This document shows, piece after piece, positions 1-8,185 of a stretch of DNA of 64,000 nucleotides. The DNA is taken from the NCBI GenBank assembly GCA_021396245.1, contig WNYE01000023.1, positions 186,001 through 250,000 of the forward strand, written 5' to 3'. This DNA comes from Sporothrix humicola. Taxonomy: Eukaryota; Ascomycota; Sordariomycetes; Ophiostomatales; Ophiostomataceae. Every line of letters starts with the position of its first letter. Position 1 is the stretch's first letter. A program made the translations under genes and the position numbers. The notes beneath the pieces are model-generated. The model had not been told where the DNA came from and did not search any database. It saw only the letters and a program-made list of their open reading frames with translations.

Positions 1-1098
1 GCAGACAGGACGGGATTGATTTCATCGGGTGCCTACAGGTTATTTCCAACGTCTCTTGTTTCCCAGTCTCTCTCCGTTTGCTGCTTGTTTGCTTGTCATC
101 AACGTCAAACTCACCGCCGGCAGTGCATCCGTGGTTTGTTGAAGAGGATTTATGACAACGGCCATAAGATACGATGGGGCTTGCCGGTGTACTCCACACA
201 GTTTAACAAAAAAAAGAAGAAGAAAAGAAGGAAAGGAGAAAAAAGGATGTTGGACAAAGAAATATGAACAGGATGGCGAGATCTGGCGGGACCCGTTGGG
301 AATACACCATGGTACGAGACAAAACACGAAGATGGAAAGGCACAAAATGGCCGAAACAAAGTGAGGCCGGCCCAAAGGAGGCGAAGGCATAAGAGAGAAG
401 CACAAAAAGGAGAGACACCGTCCGTACAAACAAGAACAAACAAACGTAAACGGCGGGTCTGTCTCGGCATCGGAGAATTTTGCTTGGATGCCCATCGTGT
501 ATCGGCCATATTGGCTCCATTTTTGGCCATCTTGTGTCTTTTTGTGTCTCTCTTTGCAACCGTTGCCTGTTCCCATCGTCTCCATATTGCCTCTTTTGTC
601 TTTCTTCTGTCTTTCGTTTGCCCCTCTTTCCTTTAATCTTCCGTCAACGGCTTCATCTCTAAATGACCCGGGAGAGACACAATCTGCTGTATTTTGTGTA
701 TTTTGTGCATCTGTGTGTTCTTGCCTCCGTGTCTCTGTGGCTCTGTATCTTTGTATCTTTGTATTTTGTAGTCCGTATCCTTGTGGATGATGTTTTGTGT
801 CTCAGCGGGATGCCCGACTTGATAGAGGAGAGCACAAAATATAGAATGGTATCGCAGCAATGATGCAAGACAGGGGAAACCACTCTCAGATATGTGATTT
901 CAGATAGATGATGTTGGTGATCTTGTCGGATGGGAAATCTATATATGAAGAGTTGTCTCCTCCCTGATCCTTCTGATATTGGTCCAGACCAGGACAGTGT
1001 TCTCCAGCCATCGATAGTCCTTTCCCTCTACACAGCCCTGACTTTTATTGTCCCTCGTTATTATTTTTTTCTTCCTTTTTCACACCAAAACTGCCATC
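1..1098. other. Intergenic region and promoter of the 1099 gene
   Basis: No supportable gene: open frames here are short, often lack an ATG and encode low-complexity sequence. Positions 686-790 are T/G-rich and quasi-repetitive (recurring TGTATTTTGTG and TGTATCTT units). A TATATAT element lies at 940-946, followed by a pyrimidine-rich stretch at about 1014-1085 just before the start codon. This is the usual arrangement of a fungal core promoter. Confidence 0.6.
940..946 (+). promoter_or_regulatory. Possible TATA box of the Ser-rich protein gene
   Basis: TATATAT about 150 bp upstream of the ATG at 1099, followed by a C/T-rich tract that could hold the transcription start. Assigned by position and sequence only. 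Confidence 0.35.
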
Positions 1099-3400
1099 AT
1101 GAAGTTCCAGTGGTTGGCCACCGCTGCCGCCTTGGCTCTCGCCGTTCTTCCTGCCGCGGCCTCGCCGGCCCGTCGCCTGCCCTCGGTGCCCAACAGCGAC
1201 GACAATAGCCCCAAGCTCCACAAGAACAATGCCGGCTTTGGTCTTCGTGGCCAAGAGAAACGGGACTATCGTCTTTCTGTTCCGGCCAATACCCGGACCG
1301 GCGCCATCACCGAAGAATTGACGGTGACGACGACGACGACCGTGACGGGTGTGCCCTCCTCCAGCTCGGCTGGCAGTGGCAGCTACACCTACAGCAGCAG
1401 CAGCCGCAGCCTCGAGTTGTCGTCGTCGTTGTCTTTTTCCTTGTCGTCGTTGAGCACAGAATCGGCCGGTGCCGTCAGTGGGACCAGCTCTAGCTGTGAG
1501 TCGCTCTTTCCTATTTTATTTTGTTTTTTTGTGTGCTTTTGTCATCAGGACCACCTCCTTCCTAATTCGACATTGATTCCCGTACTAACTATTTACTACT
1601 TGAGCAGCGTCCAACGACATCCACGGCTACAGCACGCAGTCTGCTCTTCCATCGGCCTCATCGACGCCGCCCATCTGGTCGTACCAGCCGGGTGTGACGC
1701 CCAACACGACCGCCGGCATTGTTGAGCACACGGCGACTGTGGACCTGTCTTCCTTGCCGGCCTCATCGTCGACGCCGTCGTCCTCCTCCCCGTCTTCGTC
1801 TTCTTCCTCGATCGAGTCGACTGTGACTGATTTTACGACCGTCACAACCGTCACGCTTTTGACGACTGTGTCTACCTTAACGACCGTCAGTCCGTCGCCG
1901 TCGCTCGCCTCGTCGGCCAACACTTCGTCGACGTCTAGTGGGCCACCATCGGATTATCCTTCCATGACTTCTCGGCCTCCTGTTCCTTCGACATTCCTCA
2001 CTCTGTCGGTCTCGGTATCTCTCCCTGCGCCAGTCAGCTCGTCTTCCTCGTCCTCTTCGTCTTCCTCTACTTCCACGTCGACGGCTCTTGCTCTCTCGGG
2101 CACGTCTTCTAACACGCCCCGGGATACTTGCCACGAAACACCGACCCCGTCTTCCTCTGCTTCCACTTCTGCAGAATCGTATTCCTCGACATACTATTCT
2201 GCCAGTGGCCCCGTCTCGGGCTCGCCCATTCCCTCGTCTCTCAACTCGGCCTCGTCGGCTCCCCACTGGCACAACACCTCGACATCATCCATCAACCTGT
2301 CAGACGCAACTCTTACGTCAAGTATCACGACTTCTTCTTCTTCTTCTTCTTTTGATTCTTCGTCTTCGTCGTCGTCTGTTGAAGCATCGGCCACGAGCAA
2401 CGCTGTCCAGCCGCTATTCAGCATCACGCCGTCGTCGATTCCGACGCCGTCCTTGCCGCTGTCCGCAGGCAACGCGTCGGTCATTCCGTCGACCATTCCC
2501 TCTGTGTCTGTGCCGTCGTCTCTGCCGTCGTCTTTGCCTTCTTCTCTCCCATCCATCACTCCTTCGGCCTCCATCCCTTCGTCCATTCCCTCTTCAGCTC
2601 CCTTCATCCCGTCCTCTGGCCTCTTGTCGTCGCTGCCGTCGTCCGTCTTGCCGACGCCGTCCATCAACACTTCGGCTGTTCCGACTCTGTCGTTGAACAC
2701 GTCTTCCCTGCCGACCCTCTCTTTCAATGCTTCGGCGCTGCCCACGCCGTCTTCCAACGCGTCCATCCTCCCGTCTTCGATTCTTCCTTCCATCAACGTG
2801 TCGTCGTCGTTTCTCCCAACTTCCATTATCCCGTCCTCTGCCATCCCAACTTTGAACATTTCGTCGATCGTGCCATCTTCTACCATCCCGACTGTGAACA
2901 TTTCGTCGGTCCTTCCTACTCTATCGTCGTCGCTGTTGCCTTCGCTGCCGACATCGCCGCCGTTCTCTGCTCCGACGTCTGTTCCAACGTCTGTTCCGAC
3001 GCCCCTCCCGTCGTCCAATCTTACTTCTCTTCCTTCTGTCCCTCCATCATCTGTTCCTTCGTCTCTCCTGTCTCCTCTTCCATCTACTCTCCTCTCTACC
3101 CTCCCTTCTGCCCCCCCATCTTCGCTCCCTTCTACGTTCCCATTCTCTGTCTCATTCACTCCGCCTACGTCTCTCCCTCCACTGTCCTCGGTGTTGCCTT
3201 CCCCGTCTGAGTCTTTGTTCACAAATTCGACTGTGCCGGCATCGTCGACTGTGTCGTCGGCCGCGGCGTCCTCCACTTCGTCTACTTCATCCACTCCGCA
3301 TGCGCCGGCTGGTGAGCGTCCGGCTACAGCGCTGCCCACCGACGACGAGTGGACGCCTGCCCCTCTCCCCACGAAGACTGCCGGTTTCTTCTTCTGGTAG
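1099..3400 (+). CDS. Secreted Ser/Thr/Pro-rich wall-type glycoprotein
   Basis: Two exons, 1099-1495 and 1608-3400 (729 aa); the intron has GTGAGT, a TACTAAC-like branch site and CAG, and splicing keeps the frame. The product starts with a signal peptide (about residues 1-21, Ala/Leu-rich, AAAS cleavage region) and has a dibasic KR at 54-55 that could be a Kex2 processing site. Almost all the rest is Ser/Thr/Pro: runs of Ser, many SSLPS-type repeats, and a ladder of seven N-glycosylation sequons (NTS, NAS, NVS, NIS) between residues 486 and 563. This composition is that of a heavily O-mannosylated cell-wall or surface protein. No enzymatic domain is visible. The C-terminus ends in GFFFW and lacks the small-residue site plus hydrophobic tail of a GPI signal, so a GPI anchor is unlikely. 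Function is inferred from composition only. Confidence 0.8.
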
Positions 3401-3730
3401 GAGTAGTGTAGTCCAAATAGAAGTGTTTCTTTGCACAAAGAAATGCTTCTGCCCACTACGGAAACGACCTGCTGGAGGGAAAGAAAGAAGAGGAAAACCC
3501 GAGACGAGAGTGATCATATCGATTGTCGTTGAACGTTGGAGAGATCAGAAAAAAGTTGTTCGCGTTTGAGAATTTATCTTGCATTTCTTCGTTTTAATTC
3601 GCTACTCTGTCTTTCTATCAATAAACTCTCGTTTCAAACCGTCGCAAAATGAACCGTAGTAACCAACAAGCCTTTTTTAGAGGCTATGGTATGCTTGCTG
3701 AAATCGTCTATGTCGCCATTTATTTGAGTC
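3401..3730. other. Convergent 3' intergenic region
   Basis: Holds the shared 3' ends of the Ser-rich gene (+) and the molybdopterin synthase gene (-), which converge. An AATAAA lies at 3620-3625 on +, and TTTATT at 3719-3724 gives AATAAA on - only a few bases past the stop of the minus-strand gene. The two transcripts probably overlap at their tails. Confidence 0.5.
3620..3625 (+). terminator. Candidate polyadenylation signal AATAAA
   Basis: Canonical hexamer 220 nt after the stop codon at 3400, in the expected 3' UTR range for a fungal gene. Placed by sequence only. Confidence 0.45.
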
Positions 3731-4351
3731 TCAACTTCCTTCTCGCCGTAGGTTGTCTATCTTTTTCGGCTCGACTGTTGTGGGTGCGCCTGCTGTCGGG
3801 TCTCGGTTTGCCCGCCAGACACTCTCGCCCTCGGTCGGCCCTTGCCCAGTCTCGTTCTGGTCTGCCTGTTCTGCCTGTTCTGCAACAAAGACTTCCTCTT
3901 TCCAGATTTCGACGCGCTCCTTGACCCTCTCCAGACACGCCTCTCCAGCCTGCCATGCCGCTTGCCTGTGCGCTGCCGACACGGCAATCAGGATGCTGTC
4001 TTGGCCAATCGGCACAGGGCCCAGGCGGTGCACCACAGCAATGCCAATCAGACTGTGCTTTTCGTAAATGTCCTGCGCAATCGCCAGCATCGTTCGCAAT
4101 GCTAGCGGCCGGTACGCCGCATACCGCAGCGTCGCCACTGCGCGTTCGCCAAAACTGTCGCGCGTCGAGCCTGCAAACAAGACGTTGGCGCCAGCTTTGG
4201 GGCTGCGGACTCGCTGGAGGACTGAAGCGATGTCAAGGGGCGCCTCTGTCAGGGCGACGTGGATGGGGCTGCCGTCGGCCGCGAGGCTGTCCGGCCCCGA
4301 AAAGACGTCTGCAGGCACGTCCCGGCCTGCAAGAGGAGGCTCTTGCGCCAT
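3731..4351 (-). CDS. cnxH: Molybdopterin synthase, large (catalytic) subunit, MoaE/MOCS2B type
   Basis: Single exon of 206 aa with a good start context (caccATGG). The MoaE subunit, with the small MoaD-like subunit that carries the sulfur, converts cyclic pyranopterin monophosphate (precursor Z) to molybdopterin in the cytosol. Fungi need the cofactor for nitrate reductase and other molybdo-enzymes. Family hallmarks visible: GSTRD with Arg64, the SAAHR motif with His128-Arg129, and the paired lysines Lys144 and Lys151 in VKERVEIWKEE, matching the spacing of Lys119 and Lys126 in Escherichia coli MoaE. The N-terminal ~30 residues and the C-terminal tail after about residue 158 are extensions; the tail includes GESVWRAN, as in other fungal members. 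It lies head-to-tail with the HAD phosphatase gene upstream, with no evident functional link. The symbol follows the Aspergillus nidulans orthologue. Confidence 0.93.
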   Translation of the reverse strand: MAQEPPLAGRDVPADVFSGPDSLAADGSPIHVALTEAPLDIASVLQRVRSPKAGANVLFAGSTRDSFGERAVATLRYAAYRPLALRTMLAIAQDIYEKHSLIGIAVVHRLGPVPIGQDSILIAVSAAHRQAAWQAGEACLERVKERVEIWKEEVFVAEQAEQADQNETGQGPTEGESVWRANRDPTAGAPTTVEPKKIDNLRREGS

Positions 4352-4882
4352 GGTGGGCTGTGCGAGGTGCGGTGATGCGGTGATGCTTCGACGTGGAAAT
4401 CGAAGGAGTCTCTTTATGTTTGATTTTGATCTCTTGTGGGTTTAAGGTTTTGATCACATGCTGTTCTTGCCGTTCGTCTGATGATTTGTGGTTGTCGGTG
4501 TTAAGTCAGACTCAGTCAGCCAGTCGTGCCTGCTGTCTGTCGGGTTTTGAAGTGCGCTGTTCTTTGTCACCTGCAATGCCCGCGCTAGCAAACAACGGCC
4601 GTCCGTGATTTGCGGCAACAGCCGCTCTCCGCTCCTTCTCCCAGAATTCGGGGCTGTCTAAATTGCCACATTGGGCAGTTGACATCAGTTGATCGGGCCT
4701 TCCTTCTACATTACTTCAAATATTAAAGTCGTACTTTCTGTTTAAGCACACGCCGTAATTCTTAAAGTGGAAACTATCAATACGACAGACTGCAATTGGT
4801 CTTGTAACTCGAATTTGGCTTTATATTTAAACTATCGCTTTGAACGGTTATTATTGTTAAAGCTTCACGACCTCGCCCGGCC
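4352..4882. other. Intergenic: promoter of cnxH and 3' end of the HAD gene
   Basis: No gene. The part near 4700-4860 is AT-rich (including TTTATATTTAAAC at about 4820-4832) and probably contains the HAD gene 3' UTR; the part next to 4352 would be the molybdopterin synthase promoter. No strong motif stands out. Confidence 0.5.
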
Positions 4883-6373
4883 TCAAAAGTCTGCCGGCCA
4901 GCCTTCACGCTGCAACGCCCACCGCACAGCCGCGCCTACGTCGCCAGTAATGGCCCGTGGCCGGTGCCGGAGATAGTCTGAGCTGCTTCCAGCTCTTGCC
5001 GGGTCGTAGACGCCCGTCTCGACCAGCACCGAACACCAGTCTGTGCCGTGGGTGCTGGAAAACTGGTTGGCGCCAGCGATGTCGCTCTCGGGGTTGTCGC
5101 CGACCATGTACACTGTCTTGAGAGGGGCATCCTTCTCGCTGGACTCGCTGGATTTGCTCGACCCGGCACTGCTACCATGCGCCTCCAGCAAAGCCGACCG
5201 ATACCGCAGCAGCGTCCGCTCTGCAAACCGGTACGTCGCGGCGTGCGGCTTGCCCAAGAGCGTTGCCCGTCCGTTTTCGGGCGACAACAGTGGCGGCTGC
5301 TTTGGGCTCGCCAGCTGCGACCACACGCCGGCAATGGCGGCTGCAAATGCGCCCTGGCCAAACCGCGGCAAATGGTACGTCGTGGCCCACAGCAGGTCCG
5401 AGTTGGAGAAGAAGAGGCGTGTCCCCTGTTCGTCGGCAGGCATCCCTTCTGCCGAAAGACTCGCCGGGTCAAACGTGCCCAAGAATCCACGCCGTGCCTG
5501 CAGCACATCTGTCAACAGCTGGATATCGAGAGCCCAGTCGCGCGGGTCGTTGAAGACAAAGGCTGCCGCAATGCGCAAGTACTTGCTGTCGTCGAGGTCG
5601 GCGGGCGAAAACGGCTTTGCGTTGGGCTGTGATGCCAGTTTGCCGCCCTCGAAAAGCAGTGGTTTGGGCAGTGGACGTGCCGTCTCCGCGTACACCGTCT
5701 TGAGCAGCGGCTCAAAGGGATAGATGGCCGGGTATGCTGCCAGAATGTCGGCTGGCGTCACAACGCTGCGAAAGCCATATTGTTCGGCAATCGTGCGGAT
5801 TCTTGCCGCGTCTGAGCCCGTCACCAAGATTGTCTGGTCCCGCAATCCGCTACCATTGGCTCCTTCTTTGCTGATGGCGTCCAGCCCTGCCACGTCGTCC
5901 AGCAGCTCTTGGAATGGTGTGTGCGACTGTACAAAATTTGCCGGCGAAAGCACCGGCAACGGCCCGCCGCAGTTTGGATCGCTGTCGAGGCCAAGCCGCC
6001 GTTGCAGGTCGGCCACGCGGTCTGCTTCGTACCGCCCGCCGCCGTTGGTCAGTAGAATGAATGGGATGTTCTGCTGGTGCAGATACCGAAGCGCTGCCGC
6101 CGCACCCGAAATCGGTTCGTTAACATGCAGCAAGACGCCGTCAATGTCAAATGCAAACGCAAACGGCGGGATGCGAGACGAAGAAGAGGTGTTCGGCGTG
6201 CTAAATGCCCGCCGTTGCTGCCGGTACGTCGGCCGGACATGACTGTAAGCACATCTGCCCGCAAAAGTGGCGATGCTACGTCGCCGGCCCTCGGCTACTA
6301 AATGCCGCGACGGAGCTGGCACTCTCGGCGCTGCTGTCAGCAATCGGTCCACGAAGCACCTACTCGAGGCCAT
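4883..6373 (-). CDS. HAD-superfamily phosphatase, subfamily IIA (CECR5/YKR070W type), probably mitochondrial
   Basis: Single exon, 496 aa, start in a strong context (gccATGG). The first ~60 residues are rich in Arg/Ser/Ala with few acidic residues, as in a mitochondrial presequence. The HAD core begins with FDIDGVLL, carrying the nucleophile Asp76 and the acid/base Asp78 (DxD). Motif II is ILLTNGGG (Thr109-Asn110), and motif IV is GDNPESDIAGAN (about 425-436), which binds Mg2+. The long segment between motif II and motif IV would hold the C2-type cap. This matches the class IIA hydrolases related to human HDHD5/CECR5 and yeast YKR070W, whose substrate is not established. Residues 390-420 contain a Ser-rich insertion. 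The enzyme class is well supported; substrate and biological role are unknown. Confidence 0.88.
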   Translation of the reverse strand: MASSRCFVDRLLTAAPRVPAPSRHLVAEGRRRSIATFAGRCAYSHVRPTYRQQRRAFSTPNTSSSSRIPPFAFAFDIDGVLLHVNEPISGAAAALRYLHQQNIPFILLTNGGGRYEADRVADLQRRLGLDSDPNCGGPLPVLSPANFVQSHTPFQELLDDVAGLDAISKEGANGSGLRDQTILVTGSDAARIRTIAEQYGFRSVVTPADILAAYPAIYPFEPLLKTVYAETARPLPKPLLFEGGKLASQPNAKPFSPADLDDSKYLRIAAAFVFNDPRDWALDIQLLTDVLQARRGFLGTFDPASLSAEGMPADEQGTRLFFSNSDLLWATTYHLPRFGQGAFAAAIAGVWSQLASPKQPPLLSPENGRATLLGKPHAATYRFAERTLLRYRSALLEAHGSSAGSSKSSESSEKDAPLKTVYMVGDNPESDIAGANQFSSTHGTDWCSVLVETGVYDPARAGSSSDYLRHRPRAITGDVGAAVRWALQREGWPADF

Positions 6374-8185
6374 GGCTGCGGTGTGAGGTGATGAGAAATT
6401 GACAAGAAGAAGAAAAAACCGAGGGGTTGCCAGTTGTGTTTGTATGAGTCTGACGGCTGACGTCGGACCTGGCTAGAAGCTATGAGTGCAAGTGCAGCTG
6501 CCAGTCAAGGCTTTATCGGAGCTCCTGGATCGGACGGCGTCACAGCGGGTCCTTTCTAGGCTTATCGCGGGCCAGAAATAGAAGACGCGACTGTGCTTTT
6601 ACGTGTCCATCCACAGATGCCTTTTTAGTATAAAAAAATTCGAGAATATAAACTGAAGGAAAGATATAAAAAAGAGAAAAAAAAAAAAAAGAAAAAAAAA
6701 ATTCGTGGCAACAACCAAAAAAAAAAATGCAAAACGTACAGCAGCGGGTATTCGCTGGTCGTCACCGACCCAACTACTAATCCGCCGATTACTGGTTTGA
6801 CTAGGGGAGAGCGGACGGGATCCCGTATTTTCCAGTATCTATGGCCGTACGTGAAAGAGCAGCGTATTAGTGCTGCTTATATAGGAAAGTACGGGCACAA
6901 GGCGGGACGCGATGAGGGGAAGGAACCATCAACCATCGACCATCGACACGGGAACGGGAGGGAAAGGGAGGGAAACAACGGCAGTCGCGAAAGGATTAAA
7001 ATGCCAACCATTCATTAGCTTGCCTAAAGACGGTATCTTGTCCTCTCAAATATGCCCTTCGGTCCGTTTAATTACCAATTCCTTTGCCATCAATGCAATG
7101 CGCGGCCAGGAATACAGACTAGTTCTTTCTTAGGCCGAACCCTCAAGGATGCATTCCAACAGCAGATCATGGCCAGGCCACACAACTCTACATTCCTTGT
7201 CAAATGAACAACAAACAAACAAGTGAAGCAAGTGAAAGTATAAAATAAAAGGCCATGTCTCTTCTCAGCAGTCTCAGCTTACTTATGTGCTTGTCCTTTA
7301 CGGCAACAATGTCCTGACGACCCATCACCACCGCATCGACACATCCTTCCTACGATCTCGAGACAATTCACATCACGGCATTCGAGTTCCATGTTTAGTC
7401 AAAGATATCAGATTGAAAAGGTCCCACGTTTGCCACGATGCGGCGATGGCGGTGGTGGGATATGAAGCGCGGGCAAGGTGAGTAAAAAAACAGAAAGGAG
7501 GATGGCACGAAATGGTAACGCAATGGAACATGAAAAGAGGAAGAAAGAAAACAATCAACAAGAAATCAAAACAATAATTGAAAAAGACAAGACGGGAAAC
7601 TCCTTGGAAATATGCCATATCCTTTGATCATCATGCTGATGCCCCAATCCCTTTTTTTCTCTCCCCTTTCCAACCAAGGCAGGTATTATCGCCCACGCAC
7701 GCAAACAACAACCTGAGCAACAACACCACAACGAAGCATCTCACCGATGCCCCCTGTGTGGTCCTGCTGCCATGGCCGGTGCGAGATTCTGGGTATAACA
7801 TTGGCCTGTTCTCGAAACGCCTCGGATGGGGAAGATAAAACAACAAAATCGAAAGAAACAAAAAACGCAAGCTCAAAGTTCAAATTTCAAAATAACAACA
7901 AAGAAACAAATAAAAGCGATATTAGAAACAAATTTCTCGAGCCAAATACAACAACATTCTCCCTTTTTCGCCAAAAAGGGCCGACCTGTGGAGCGCCAAA
8001 AATGCTATACAAATATGCAGAGAAGGAGGATGCGAGTGGAGGTTGAGAGGTGATTTGTTGGGTTACTGTCTGCAGGTGTGAGCTCTCGTTGTCGAAAGCA
8101 AATTGCGATTAAGCCGCTGCGAAGTGAGGCGAGGCGATCGGCCAATAAAGCCAGCATTCGACAACCATAGCCGATGGCATTGCTA
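6374..8185. other. Intergenic region, no gene seen
   Basis: Lies between the start of the HAD gene and the stop of the Gln-rich gene (both on -). It contains A-rich tracts (see 6676-6700) and AT-rich DNA at 7850-7970. Short frames here have no recognisable domain. It should hold the HAD promoter next to 6374 and the 3' UTR of the Gln-rich gene next to 8185. Confidence 0.5.
6676..6700. repeat. Interrupted poly(A) tract
   Basis: Two runs of A separated by one G on the + strand, within a broader A-rich stretch at 6630-6730. This could be a nucleosome-depleting dA:dT element about 300 bp upstream of the HAD start codon. Confidence 0.6.

Noticed and set aside
2194..3456. A 420-codon frame antisense to the Ser-rich gene
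   Set aside because: It is the mirror of TCN-rich Ser codons on the other strand, giving Asp/Glu/Gly-rich sequence. No ATG-based gene structure or domain is seen, and the sense frame has a signal peptide and a valid intron.
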